From an uncultured Bacteroides sp. (GTDB lineage: Bacteria > Bacteroidota > Bacteroidia > Bacteroidales > Bacteroidaceae), in NCBI GenBank assembly GCA_947071285.1, contig CAMTFK010000009.1, positions 1 through 44,053 of the forward strand: DNA of 44,053 nt. The letters are read 5' to 3'. The notes under the pieces were generated by a model that saw only the letters and a list, made by a program, of their open reading frames with translations, searched no databases and was not told the origin of the DNA. The position numbers and the translations under genes were made by a program. Shown piece by piece: positions 1 through 8,847 of this stretch; the stretch's first letter is position 1, and each line of letters begins with the position of its first letter.

Positions 1-2542
1 TCTGCAACAACGGATAGTTGCGCAGCAAATTTTCATCCACACTCTCTTGTTCCTGCAATTGCTCCGTATCCACCCTGCCGTTAATTGCGAATTGCTGCAA
101 CATCCGGATAAACTTCATATGTTCTGCATAATAATCCGCCATGCCATCCTGCCCCGAGAGTAAAGCCACGATGCGTGCCATTGCCAGATAATTGTAGGTA
201 TCCTTCCGGTCCTTTTCGAGCATGCCCACACTATCTATGATATATATCAGTTCCGTCATGTAGCTATCTTCCAACATCGCCTCCGTACTCGAATCCTCTT
301 TGTCAACCTCTTCTTCTTCATAAACACAGTCGCCGGCATAGCTGGCTATCAGGTCGGCAAACACATCACTCACGGTAAAATTGGCAATCACCTGCTTCAC
401 AAAATACGCCTGCACAGTTCCGTTTACCTTTATCTCCGAAACCTTCACTTCGATGTAATCTCCGGACTTCAAATCGGGCATATCCTTTGTGCGACCCACC
501 AATAGAGAATAGCCGTAATCACTGATGCAATAATAGCTGCCGTTCATGAATTCGGTTACTTTACAGAGCACTCCATCGCCCACATTGACCGCCTGACGGA
601 CAAATTGCGCCAACGTATCCAGCAAGCTGAAAACACATTCGCCTTTCTCATTCACTCCCTGCACCTCGGCCTTAAGCAAATAGGGCTTACCCTTGTCCGA
701 GCAGAAAGCATCCACCCCGACACGAAGCCCATATCGAACCACATTTCGCAAACACAGCGTTCCCTTTCCCCTGTACGTATCATCTTCTATCCGGCAATGG
801 AAATAATCGGCATTGATAATATCCTGCTCCAAGACGCGAATAACGACCTCATCACCCGGCTCCGGCAGAACTTTGCGCCGCTTCTTCTGTTGTGGCACCA
901 CGTCCGGACTATGAAATAGCGAATATTCTATTTCCGTCCACATCTGATGATAGGCAATTACATCTTTCTTATCCAGACAGAAGTTTCCTAAAACTCCCTT
1001 ATCCAACATCACGCGAAACTGACGCCAAGTAAAAAGCTGGTCGGGCAATACATTCTTAGGGTTCTTTGCACTCCGCAAAGGCATCAATTGCACGACATCA
1101 TCCATAATACACAGCCGCACATCCCTTCCTTCGTAGTTCTGGTTCACGGCAACAGTTCCTGCAGAACTCCTTCCGCTGTCACACGATAATTTAAGAGCCA
1201 ACAGCGTGATGTCTCTTACATCACTCCATCCATACTCCAACTGTTCCTGCCGGACATCCGTCAGGCAACGGAAAGCTTTCTCCAACAAGACTACCGAATT
1301 TCCCCCTTTGACAAATGTCAGATAACGGTAGAGCATAGCACGATTCAACCGACGATCGAAAACATCCTTATCAGCCGTCAGCAATTGCTCAAAGGCCAAC
1401 ACCATAATCATATTATTGACGTATTGCCTGGCTTCCGGTAGTTCAGTAAAAGCAATGCGCTGAACCATGTCTTTGTTTTTGCTGACATACAGCTCCAATA
1501 AGTCGAGAAGTGGCCCGCAAAATGTTTCGGTCTGCCATAGCTTCGAATCACTTTCAATCAGAACATTTAGAATAGTCCGGATTTTAGTATGCATAAGTTC
1601 CCTATCTAACGAAAAAAGACAGACCAGGATGCGGAAATGACTCTCTGCCTGATACAGGAAACCGGATTTCTTTATCTTTGTCAGTATCCTGTCAATATAC
1701 ATCACGTGCTCTCTTCCGGCAATGAGATCAAGTGCTTTTTTATAGACATCAGCGTTTTCAACAGCTTGCACCAGTTGTTTCTGATAAGCCTCACGCCGCT
1801 GCGAACACACGCTGATATAATCAGAATCCTCAAGCAGATAGAGGCATGCCCTCCGATAATAATCCAGCAAAGCCCGGCTACGTTTACCCTCTGGCTTCAG
1901 CCACTCCAAGATCGTATTATTCAGCGTATTCACAGCCATCAACAACCATTCGCTATCTCCACGGGCAAAAGCCTCACGGGTTTCGGCAAATTCCGGAAGT
2001 TTCCGCAAAAGCCCTTTCACCCAACGTACAAAGTAATCGGATGCATCTATGGCTTCCAGCAAATCTTCGGGTAACCAAAATTCCGGAATATCTTTTTCCA
2101 CATCTTGCAGCAATTCCAAGGTAAGTTTATGCCCTTTTAGGTTCCTTACGACACAAGTGACCCTTTGATGAATGGACAGACGGGCATTTCCATAATGCAT
2201 TAGTCTGAAATACAGTCCATTCCAATCAGCCAATTCATAATAAGGCAAAGGCATATTGGTGTAATCATTTCTCACCCAGAACGAATAGACTTCTCCCACT
2301 TCATAGAGCCTCTGTATCAGAGCGCCGGTATTTTGCTGAATCACCGGCACCCCGTCACGAATATCATTCACCACACAAGAGAGCGTTTTGGGGAGAGGCT
2401 CTTCCCTCTGAACCTCAAAGAGTCTGATAGCATATTCTCTTCCTTCTGCAACGATTATATAATAGGTCTTATAATTTTCCGTCTGTTTCCTCTTCACCGG
2501 AAATTCATAAATTTCGCCTTTCTGTAGCTTTGTCTTCACCAT
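1..2542 (-). CDS. Large uncharacterised protein, 3' end cut off by the window edge
   Basis: An unbroken reading frame starts at ATG 2542-2540 (MVKTKLQKGEIYEF) and stays open to base 2, giving at least 847 residues. I do not recognise the family. Residues 1-140 look like two related beta-rich modules, each with a pattern G-E-x-Y-x-F-x-V, a 'YxL/xRLF' strand and a 'V.CVV' strand, resembling small OB/SH3-like barrels. Residues about 145-550 are mostly helical, with many Leu, Arg and Tyr, as in a scaffold or helical-repeat region. Residues about 555-735 return to beta-rich OB/S1-like modules, for example 'PGDEVVIRVLEQD' and 'VGDGVLCKVTEF'. An acidic stretch (YEEEEVDKED) follows and then more helix. 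There is no signal peptide or membrane segment, so it is probably cytoplasmic. A nucleic-acid-related role would fit OB-like folds but is only a guess. It appears to be monocistronic at this end, with its own promoter about 120 bp upstream. Confidence 0.85.
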   Translation of the reverse strand, partial: MVKTKLQKGEIYEFPVKRKQTENYKTYYIIVAEGREYAIRLFEVQREEPLPKTLSCVVNDIRDGVPVIQQNTGALIQRLYEVGEVYSFWVRNDYTNMPLPYYELADWNGLYFRLMHYGNARLSIHQRVTCVVRNLKGHKLTLELLQDVEKDIPEFWLPEDLLEAIDASDYFVRWVKGLLRKLPEFAETREAFARGDSEWLLMAVNTLNNTILEWLKPEGKRSRALLDYYRRACLYLLEDSDYISVCSQRREAYQKQLVQAVENADVYKKALDLIAGREHVMYIDRILTKIKKSGFLYQAESHFRILVCLFSLDRELMHTKIRTILNVLIESDSKLWQTETFCGPLLDLLELYVSKNKDMVQRIAFTELPEARQYVNNMIMVLAFEQLLTADKDVFDRRLNRAMLYRYLTFVKGGNSVVLLEKAFRCLTDVRQEQLEYGWSDVRDITLLALKLSCDSGRSSAGTVAVNQNYEGRDVRLCIMDDVVQLMPLRSAKNPKNVLPDQLFTWRQFRVMLDKGVLGNFCLDKKDVIAYHQMWTEIEYSLFHSPDVVPQQKKRRKVLPEPGDEVVIRVLEQDIINADYFHCRIEDDTYRGKGTLCLRNVVRYGLRVGVDAFCSDKGKPYLLKAEVQGVNEKGECVFSLLDTLAQFVRQAVNVGDGVLCKVTEFMNGSYYCISDYGYSLLVGRTKDMPDLKSGDYIEVKVSEIKVNGTVQAYFVKQVIANFTVSDVFADLIASYAGDCVYEEEEVDKEDSSTEAMLEDSYMTELIYIIDSVGMLEKDRKDTYNYLAMARIVALLSGQDGMADYYAEHMKFIRMLQQFAINGRVDTEQLQEQESVDENLLRNYPLLQ

Positions 2543-2660
2543 ACCTTTTATCCTTTTTATCTTAACCAATAATCAAAAAAAACACAACATGTAATATTAA
2601 TATCATCTCTATTGACAAGATTAATTCATCTTTCAAGAGAGTATAAATTAAAATAAAGTG

Positions 2661-2690
2661 CAAATATACTATGGAAAATCTCACCACAAG
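2661..2690 (-). promoter_or_regulatory. Bacteroides-type promoter for the large uncharacterised gene
   Basis: On the minus strand TATATTTG (2668-2661) matches the Bacteroides -7 consensus TAnnTTTG. CTTG (2690-2687) lies at the usual distance and matches three of four bases of the -33 TTTG. The implied leader is about 115 nt. No experimental support. Confidence 0.5.
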
Positions 2691-2780
2691 CTATATCTGT
2701 CACATTATTCTCCAAAATCATCAAGATTACCGGTTTTTCCGTTAAAGCAACAAGGACCTATTTACTATCTTCTCCCTACC

Positions 2781-2845
2781 TACTCCTTACTTACTCCTTA
2801 CTTACTCCTTACTTACTCCTTCTTATATATAAGGAGAAGGTAAGG
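2781..2845. repeat. 11-bp tandem repeat running into an imperfect hairpin
   Basis: The unit TACTCCTTACT occurs at 2781-2791, 2792-2802 and 2803-2813, with a decayed fourth copy after that. The last copies form the left arm (2807-2821) of a hairpin whose right arm is 2831-2845 (13 of 15 pairs, 9-nt loop). It sits in the 545-bp gap between two divergent genes (2543-3087). Apart from the two promoters and this repeat I see no gene in that gap. No T-run follows on either strand, so it is not a standard terminator. Confidence 0.7.
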
Positions 2846-2969
2846 TACAACTACGCCTGAAGTCAGTAATATCTACAACGAAACACCGCACTCAATGCAT
2901 CCCCTCCATATACCCGCAAATTCATGAAAATTAATTTTTCAAATCAAAAGAAAGGAAAAAGTTTATTTA

Positions 2970-2977
2970 TACCTTTG
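2970..2977 (+). promoter_or_regulatory. Promoter -7 element for the DUF6266 gene
   Basis: TACCTTTG matches the Bacteroides -7 consensus TAnnTTTG exactly and lies about 110 bp before the start codon at 3088. No convincing TTTG -33 box is present at the expected distance, so it is called on the -7 element only. Confidence 0.5.
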
Positions 2978-3087
2978 TGGTGCAACACTTCTCAAAAAGC
3001 AATGCACGAAGAATAAGAAAGCCCACAGCAAAGCTTCTCTCCTCCTTCACAAACAACAATGTATTAACAATTAAAAATTGAACCATC

Positions 3088-3723
3088 ATGGGAAAAATCA
3101 AACAAGGAGCTTTCGGCGAATTCACTGGAAAAGTAGGAAATCTGGTAGGTTGCACCTGGAAAGGTGTGCCTTACATGAGAACCCGTCCTTCACACATGAC
3201 CAATCCACGCACTGAAAAGCAACAAGGACAACGCAGTAAATTTCAGGTAGCGCTCAACTTCCTCAAAACAATTACTCCTTTTTTACGTATCGGATACCGG
3301 GAATTTGCGGAAAGACAGACAGCCTTCAACGCCGCCATGTCCTATGTCATGAAAAACGCCTTGACGGACAGCGAGCAGGGATTAGTGATAGACCCTAATA
3401 AAGTATTGGTATCGCACGGAAGCCTGACACAAGCTTTTAATGCAGCAGTGACAGCAGAAGAAGACAAAGTTCTTTTCACCTGGCTGGACAACAGCGGACA
3501 GGGAAATGCCATGGCTACGGATGCAGCCATGCTATTGGTGTACAACAGAGAGAAAAATCTGGCGGTTTATGATGCAGCAGCAGCCACGCGCATGGATATC
3601 AATGCCGAACTGCAACTGCCTAAAGACTGGAAGAGCGATACATTGATTGCCTACCTGGGCTTTTGCAGCACAACCGACGAAAGCGTAGCTAATAGTGTAT
3701 GCCTGCCACTTACCGTTTCATAA
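3088..3723 (+). CDS. DUF6266 family protein
   Basis: The 211-residue product begins MGKIKQGAFGEFTGKVGN followed by 'VGCTWKGVPYMRTRP'. This Gly-rich opening (K-x-x-Q-G-x-x-G-x-F-x-G-K-V-G, then W-K-G-x-x-Y-M-R) is the hallmark of DUF6266, common in Bacteroides and of unknown function. Ala-rich predicted strands and helices follow, with a hydrophobic C-terminus (SVCLPLTVS). There is no signal peptide and no membrane segment. The start is ATG 3088, about 110 bp downstream of a -7 element. The last 14 bp overlap, tail to tail, the 3' end of the convergent AlkD gene. Family membership is from recalled motif similarity; no function can be assigned. Confidence 0.85.
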   Translation: MGKIKQGAFGEFTGKVGNLVGCTWKGVPYMRTRPSHMTNPRTEKQQGQRSKFQVALNFLKTITPFLRIGYREFAERQTAFNAAMSYVMKNALTDSEQGLVIDPNKVLVSHGSLTQAFNAAVTAEEDKVLFTWLDNSGQGNAMATDAAMLLVYNREKNLAVYDAAAATRMDINAELQLPKDWKSDTLIAYLGFCSTTDESVANSVCLPLTVS

Positions 3724-4411
3724 ACTCTTTCCGTTCATCCTCCGGAAACTTCTCTATCGCATAGCGCAATGTAGTGCGGGGCATCGTCTTACAGTACTTT
3801 TCAAGGAATTGTACCAGCAAGTCCTTATCCCGCTTTCCCATCTCACGCAGCATCCAGCCCACGGCCTTTTGCATCAAGTCGTGTTTATGATAAAGCAATC
3901 GTTCGGACAGAGCCAATATATCGATGAAATCGTTGTTTTTGATTAATGTATAGGTAGATACGACCGCAATGCGCTGGTCCCAAAGCAATGCGCTATCCGC
4001 CAGACGATAGAGGACATCACGGGGTTTATCTTTCAGATATTCGCCCACAATGCCCGGAGCGGACAAGTCTACAAGGTCCCAGTTATTGATACGGGTGGTT
4101 TGAGTCAAATAGAAATCGAATATTTCCTTTTTGCCGCTTTCATCGCACTTCTTGAAACGCTCCACCAACATCAGCAAGGCACAGAGGCGGCACTCGTGCC
4201 ATTCACTTTGCAGCAATTCGGCCATCACTTCAAAAGGTGCATCTTTATGGCGTTTTGCCACGATACGGGTGTTGGGGACCACAATACCGAGGAATTTATC
4301 ACCCTCACCGTATTGTCCTTTTCCGGTTTTAAAGAAATTGGGGAGATATTCCCGCTTCACAGGGTCAATGTATTGCTCCAGCTCCTGCCGGATTTCTTTT
4401 GCTTTTTGCAT
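3710..4411 (-). CDS. DNA alkylation repair protein, AlkD-like HEAT-repeat DNA glycosylase
   Basis: The 233-residue, all-helical protein matches the AlkD family (about 230 aa), which excises positively charged 3- and 7-alkylpurines from DNA without flipping the base. Diagnostic features are the N-terminal 'PNFFKTGKGQYGEGDKFLG' segment and the 'NNWDLVDLSAPGIVG' motif. There, W111 and D115 match the conserved Trp and catalytic Asp region of AlkD. Helical repeats with 'WDQRIAVVSTYTLI' and 'HDLMQKAVGWMLREMGKRD' follow. It is cytoplasmic, with no signal peptide. It lies 40 bp downstream of the histidine kinase gene on the same strand and may be co-transcribed with it, though no functional link is evident. 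Its 3' end overlaps the DUF6266 gene by 14 bp. Confidence 0.93.
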   Translation of the reverse strand: MQKAKEIRQELEQYIDPVKREYLPNFFKTGKGQYGEGDKFLGIVVPNTRIVAKRHKDAPFEVMAELLQSEWHECRLCALLMLVERFKKCDESGKKEIFDFYLTQTTRINNWDLVDLSAPGIVGEYLKDKPRDVLYRLADSALLWDQRIAVVSTYTLIKNNDFIDILALSERLLYHKHDLMQKAVGWMLREMGKRDKDLLVQFLEKYCKTMPRTTLRYAIEKFPEDERKEFMKR

Positions 4412-4451
4412 TCTCTTAAATTTAACAGGTTACAAAAATATCATTTTCCCA

Positions 4452-6455
4452 TCAGATTCTTTGCATCGGTACACAGAAAATGAAACGGGTGCCCTGAGTA
4501 TATTCTTTATCAATAATCAGGTAACCTCCCAGCTTTTCTGCAACAGTGCGGCAAATGGACAAGCCAAGCCCTGTGCCCTGACTGAAATCATTCAGCTTGA
4601 CAAAACGTTCGAAGACGTGTTCCTGCTCATTGGCAGGAATGCCTATTCCGGTATCCGTAACCGTGAATATCAATTGCTTCTCCTCCTCTTTCACCTCGTA
4701 GGCCAGTGTAACAGAACCTTCCCGGGTGAATTTCGATGCGTTGCTCAGCAGGTTATCGAGCACCTGCACGATGTAGCTATAGTTGCTGTCTATTATCAGC
4801 TCGTCGCAAGCCGGTTCAAAGATGAGCTTTATATCTTTAGGAAACAATTCACTTGCCGCATCCATCGAAGCCTGGCAACAGGCATTGACATCAACGGCAT
4901 AATGATTAATCTCAATATCACTGTCGAGCGCCGAAATATCAAGAACATCACCAACCAGCTTCAACAACAGTTTACTGTTGCTTTCAATCAGTGAGACATA
5001 CTGTTTGATGTCCTCCTGGTCCTCAAATAAATCTACCAGCACTCCGGAAAAGCCTACAATAGAATTGAGAGGGGTACGGATTTCATGGGACATGTTCTGG
5101 ATGAATACCGTTTTCATCCAGTTACTTTGTTCGGCAACTTCCTTAGCCTTACGCAGTTCTTCTTTGGCTTCTATCAATATGCGGTTCTTTTCGTCCAGTT
5201 TATCTCTGGATTTATGCAACTTTCTATTCAACTTCCTCTGCTGCAACAGGAAGACAACGACAATACACAAGATGCCTACCACGGAGAACAGGATGATACG
5301 GGTATTTTGAAGCTGTTTCTCCTGAGAAATCTTTTCCAACTGTTGCTTCTCGGCACTGAGACGTTGCAGATTCAATATTGTGGCAAACTCACCGGTAGTG
5401 ATTTCTTCGTTCTTTTCTTTCTCTTTCTTTTGCCCCATCAGGACATCACGATACAAATCGGCTGCTTCATCCTTACGGTTCATCTCCCAAAGAATGTCAG
5501 CCTTTGTCTTCCTCAATGCCGCCAAAGTCATTAAATCGTTTATTTTCTTTAGTTCGGTCTCTCGTGCAGCCAATATTCCAAGAGCCTCATTATAGTTGCC
5601 GACTCTCCAGTTGTAATCAAGCTCTACGTCATAGAAATAGTGGATATGGCGTTTCAATGAAGGTTCCTCCGCATACATCTGCCTGCATTCTTCTAATGCT
5701 TGGCGTGCAGCTTCCCTATCCCCCTGTGCAAGATAGAGTGAGACATAAACCAGCTTGGCCGTCACCTCGTGATAAGGAGACCTGACTGTCTTAAGTGCTT
5801 TCTTTAATAATTCGGGAGCCTTTTCTTCTTCACCCAGATCAATGTATATCTTAGCTGCATCACTGTATTGGCAGGATATATTGTATCTTACGACATCAGC
5901 CTCCTCTGAGATTTCTATCTCTTTAAGCATGAACTCCTGGGACTTTTTCACTAAACCTTTGGCTGCATAGACATTGGCCAAGGCATAATAACATTCGGCA
6001 ATGCTCGATTTTAGATTGTCCCTCTCAGCTTCCCGCAGCATCTTTTCAGCTTCAACAAGTGCAATGTTATATTCTCCCTGTTTGATATAATAGTTTACCA
6101 GACGGGCAGCCCATGCCCAATAGTAAAGTTCAGGATTTTGCACTCGCCGGGCAAATTGCTTCAGACGATTTACTCCGGCTATGATGCTATCCGTACGATT
6201 TTCACCTTGCCCATAATAATAATAATCCAATTTAGCTCCTAAAGCTATTTTAGACATTACGGTATCATTGCATCGGATTGCCATGTCGAGCAATGTGTCC
6301 GAGGCTGTCAGTACAATAGGATTAGTCGGGTCATTGAAATGCTCATCATAATAAGCACGCATGTGGTTTACGTAGGCGGAATCCACCTTTTGGGCATGGG
6401 CACCCCATATAGCCAAATGTAAAAAGATACAGGCAAGAATCGTTTTTTTCATCAT
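4452..6455 (-). CDS. Membrane sensor histidine kinase with periplasmic TPR repeats
   Basis: The 667-residue protein has a signal peptide (MMKKTILACIFLHLAIWGAHA) and a helical sensor region to about residue 375. That region is rich in TPR-like motifs such as 'ECYYALANVYAAKGL' and 'YNIALVEAEKML'. A membrane helix follows at about 386-406, then a coiled coil and the kinase core. The HisKA box 'NMSHEIRTPLN' carries phospho-acceptor His457. HATPase motifs follow: the N box 'VLDNLLSNASKF', 'VTDTGIGIP' and 'GTGLGLSICRTVAEKLGG'. There is no receiver domain and no response regulator gene nearby, so it is an orphan whose partner lies elsewhere. The start is one of two tandem ATGs at 6455 and 6452. AlkD follows after 40 bp. 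The ligand is unknown. Confidence 0.93.
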   Translation of the reverse strand: MMKKTILACIFLHLAIWGAHAQKVDSAYVNHMRAYYDEHFNDPTNPIVLTASDTLLDMAIRCNDTVMSKIALGAKLDYYYYGQGENRTDSIIAGVNRLKQFARRVQNPELYYWAWAARLVNYYIKQGEYNIALVEAEKMLREAERDNLKSSIAECYYALANVYAAKGLVKKSQEFMLKEIEISEEADVVRYNISCQYSDAAKIYIDLGEEEKAPELLKKALKTVRSPYHEVTAKLVYVSLYLAQGDREAARQALEECRQMYAEEPSLKRHIHYFYDVELDYNWRVGNYNEALGILAARETELKKINDLMTLAALRKTKADILWEMNRKDEAADLYRDVLMGQKKEKEKNEEITTGEFATILNLQRLSAEKQQLEKISQEKQLQNTRIILFSVVGILCIVVVFLLQQRKLNRKLHKSRDKLDEKNRILIEAKEELRKAKEVAEQSNWMKTVFIQNMSHEIRTPLNSIVGFSGVLVDLFEDQEDIKQYVSLIESNSKLLLKLVGDVLDISALDSDIEINHYAVDVNACCQASMDAASELFPKDIKLIFEPACDELIIDSNYSYIVQVLDNLLSNASKFTREGSVTLAYEVKEEEKQLIFTVTDTGIGIPANEQEHVFERFVKLNDFSQGTGLGLSICRTVAEKLGGYLIIDKEYTQGTRFIFCVPMQRI

Positions 6456-6648
6456 AAGTTATTTGCTCGTTGTATAATAACTGGGTTCTAAAGATATGCT
6501 TTATATATGAAAGAAGATATTGTTCCATCTTACAAACCAACACAATTGACGTTTTTTATCTTTTTATTGTAAATAATAAGCCATTTCTAAACATCCAGAA
6601 CAAATAAACAAGTAGTTGTGCACTTTCAATGCATCTATAACCAATTCA

Positions 6649-6705
6649 CTATAAAAAAGAAATCCACTTATTATCAATTATTTACAATTGATAATAAGTG
6701 GATTT
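6649..6705 (-). terminator. Rho-independent terminator of the esterase gene
   Basis: A perfect 20-bp inverted repeat (6660-6679 and 6686-6705, 6-nt loop) starts 25 bp after the esterase stop. Read on the minus strand it is followed by a T-rich run (TTTCTTTTTTAT). It separates the esterase from the histidine kinase gene. Confidence 0.88.
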
Positions 6706-6730
6706 TCTTCCCCGGGTTACTTCTTTCAAA

Positions 6731-8689
6731 CTATTTCTGCGTCACCCCTTTCCAGTCGTCCGTACGGAAAGGTGATGCGGGCAATCCGGCGCCATTATAC
6801 AGATTGCAAACCGGATTGTTGGCCCAGGCATAGCGCACGGCAACCGGATAAGGCACTTCCGGAGAAGTTACCACAATCTTATCGCCTTGTATTTCTGCTT
6901 TCGCCCAGTGGAATTTATGGTCGCGCCCGGCGATGGAGAAACCTTGCAATTCTTTACCGTCACCGCTCTTCAAACCACCATTGGTATGGTCGAAAGAGAG
7001 AATTATCTTATCTCCATCCACCTGATAGGAACGGTACATCGGACCGGAATACGGTATTTGCTCACCATACGTATTGGCACGGGCTGCCAAAGCCAGACGA
7101 TGGCCGACTGCCTGTTTGTCCTTGGGGTGAATATCATTGGCATCGCCTTTATCAATAATTACCGCCATGCCCGTATTGGCAACAGACAGCGTACGGGTTT
7201 GTGCTTCACGGAGTTCCGCCCATTCAGAGTCAGACGGCTGCGGAGATTGCTGCATGAAGTTGGCCAACTGCACAAAGTAAAACGGGAAATCCTGTCCCCA
7301 GTCCTGACGCCAGTTTTCAATGACCAGCGGGAAAAGCTCACGATATTGATAAGCACGGGAAGCGTTATTTTCTCCCTGATACCAGATGGCGCCACGAATA
7401 GCGTAAGGCACTAACGGATGAATCATAGCATTATATAAAGATGTTGGCAGGTTGGGATTCTCGGACATATCTTTCGGAGGCATTCCTTCTTTCCGTGCAT
7501 CTGCTGCCACCTGATATTTCCATTCACCTGCAAGGCTGATTTGCTCACCATTGGCAGAACGAAGATAGAGTTCATCCGGCATACCGCAGCCGCCCCCTGT
7601 ATCTGTAACACGGATAGCTAAGACCAACGCTCCGGCTTTAACCATTTTACCGGGAATTGTATAATTACGTGCAATGGAATAACCATCGGTATGCCCTACC
7701 TCTTGCCCATTCCAATAGGTAACATCATTATCATCAATAGCTCCCAAAACCAACTGCACCTTCTTGCCAGCCCAGGAGGAAGGTATCTCAACAGTCCGGC
7801 GGAGCCATAACAAACCATCAAAGCCATCCAGACCTTGTTCTTCTACCATACCGGGAAAGTTCATTTTCCCCCAGTTGCTATCATCGCAGGTGACTTCCGC
7901 CCGCACCGGTTTACCAATGGCAAAGCCCTCGTCAACACGATTATTCCAAGCCTCTAAACCTTTCAAATACTCCGCTTTCATCGCAGATTTATCAGGCATT
8001 ACCTGAATATCTTCCACTACTTTACTGAAATCCGGCATTTCTTTCAGTATCTTTCCACTAATCCAGGACTCAACATTCGTTCCGCCCCAAGAAGTATGGA
8101 TTAACCCAATGGGCACATTTTGCTTTTCAGAGATTTCACGGCCAAAGAAGTAGGCAGTAGCAGAGAACTCAGGAATTGTAAGCGGAGAGCATACCTGCCA
8201 GCCGTTATCGCGAATCTTGATGTCCGACTCCGGTTGCGTACTCGTCACATGCTCCACGTGCAGCAAACGGATATTAGGATGGTTAGCGGCAGCTATCTCT
8301 TTCTCATAATCCATTATCTTTCCCCATCCTTTCAGTGGCATCTCCATATTCGATTGTCCGGAACATATCCAGACTTCACCGATCATTACATTCTTCAACA
8401 CCAGTTTCTGCCCGTCAGTCAGGGTTAGTTCATACGGTCCTCCGGCCTCGGGGGTACGGACAGAGAGTTTCCACCTACCATCTTTATCAGTGGGGGTTTC
8501 ATACGTCTTTCCATCCCAGGAAGTGGTAATTTTCACCGTTTTCATCGGTTTGGCTGTACCCCAGATAGGAGCATCCGCCTGTTGTTGCAGCACCATATTG
8601 TCTGAAAACATGGGTGGCAGCACTACTTTTGCAGACATTGCTCCGGATAACATCAGCAAAGCTGCAACTAACATACACTTGTTTTTCAT
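6731..8689 (-). CDS. Exported sialate O-acetylesterase-type SGNH esterase
   Basis: The 652-residue protein has a Sec signal peptide (MKNKCMLVAALLMLSGAMSA) and no lipobox, so it is likely periplasmic. The esterase core begins after an N-terminal beta domain. 'GEVWICSGQSNMEMP' carries the block-I nucleophile Ser113 and 'NDIHPKDKQAVG' the Asp/His pair. Residues about 270-390 form an inserted jelly-roll resembling the GH2 sugar-binding domain ('GFDGLLWLRRTVEIP', 'VTYWNGQEVG'), typical of large SASA (DUF303) esterases. Such enzymes remove O-acetyl groups from sialic acid or, in plant-glycan loci, from acetylated xylan, pectin or gum. It lies just outside the main PUL, separated by two plus-strand genes, so serving that PUL's substrate is possible but unproven. 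It has its own promoter and terminator. Confidence 0.9.
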   Translation of the reverse strand: MKNKCMLVAALLMLSGAMSAKVVLPPMFSDNMVLQQQADAPIWGTAKPMKTVKITTSWDGKTYETPTDKDGRWKLSVRTPEAGGPYELTLTDGQKLVLKNVMIGEVWICSGQSNMEMPLKGWGKIMDYEKEIAAANHPNIRLLHVEHVTSTQPESDIKIRDNGWQVCSPLTIPEFSATAYFFGREISEKQNVPIGLIHTSWGGTNVESWISGKILKEMPDFSKVVEDIQVMPDKSAMKAEYLKGLEAWNNRVDEGFAIGKPVRAEVTCDDSNWGKMNFPGMVEEQGLDGFDGLLWLRRTVEIPSSWAGKKVQLVLGAIDDNDVTYWNGQEVGHTDGYSIARNYTIPGKMVKAGALVLAIRVTDTGGGCGMPDELYLRSANGEQISLAGEWKYQVAADARKEGMPPKDMSENPNLPTSLYNAMIHPLVPYAIRGAIWYQGENNASRAYQYRELFPLVIENWRQDWGQDFPFYFVQLANFMQQSPQPSDSEWAELREAQTRTLSVANTGMAVIIDKGDANDIHPKDKQAVGHRLALAARANTYGEQIPYSGPMYRSYQVDGDKIILSFDHTNGGLKSGDGKELQGFSIAGRDHKFHWAKAEIQGDKIVVTSPEVPYPVAVRYAWANNPVCNLYNGAGLPASPFRTDDWKGVTQK

Positions 8690-8722
8690 ATACTTGGTTA
8701 TTAGTAGTTAGTGATTAGAAAG

Positions 8723-8751
8723 CAAAGGTAATTAGAAATTCGTATTCCAAA
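8723..8751 (-). promoter_or_regulatory. Promoter of the esterase gene
   Basis: On the minus strand TTTG (8751-8748) and TACCTTTG (8730-8723) match the Bacteroides -33 and -7 elements, 17 bp apart, about 35 bp before the ATG at 8689. Confidence 0.65.
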
Positions 8752-8779
8752 TAGCGTTATTGCCCTAATAAATGCAATA

Positions 8780-8811
8780 ATCTTTCCATTTAGCGTGCTA
8801 AATAGAAAGAT
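8780..8811. repeat. 15-bp inverted repeat in a divergent promoter region
   Basis: ATCTTTCCATTTAGC (8780-8794) and GCTAAATAGAAAGAT (8797-8811) are inverted copies with 14 of 15 matches and a 2-bp spacer. The repeat ends 5 bp before the -7 element of the spmAB promoter (8817-8824), over its -33 region, and lies upstream of the opposing esterase promoter. Spacing and symmetry fit an operator for a dimeric regulator, which is inference. No T-run follows, so it is not a terminator. Confidence 0.65.
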
Positions 8812-8816
8812 ATTCC

Positions 8817-8824
8817 TACTTTTG
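8817..8824 (+). promoter_or_regulatory. Promoter -7 element for spmAB-ybeY
   Basis: TACTTTTG fits TAnnTTTG exactly, 23 bp before the ATG at 8848. The -33 region is occupied by the 15-bp inverted repeat. Confidence 0.6.
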
Positions 8825-8847
8825 CCGTAAAATAAACGCGTTGCTTT

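Noticed and set aside
605..2124. Plus-strand reading frames of up to 145 residues under the large minus-strand gene
   Set aside because: They mirror the codon register of the long minus-strand frame, lack family features and have no promoter.
6731..8689. Esterase as a certain member of the PUL
   Set aside because: It is separated from the PUL by two divergent housekeeping genes and has its own promoter and terminator; a functional link is possible but not shown.
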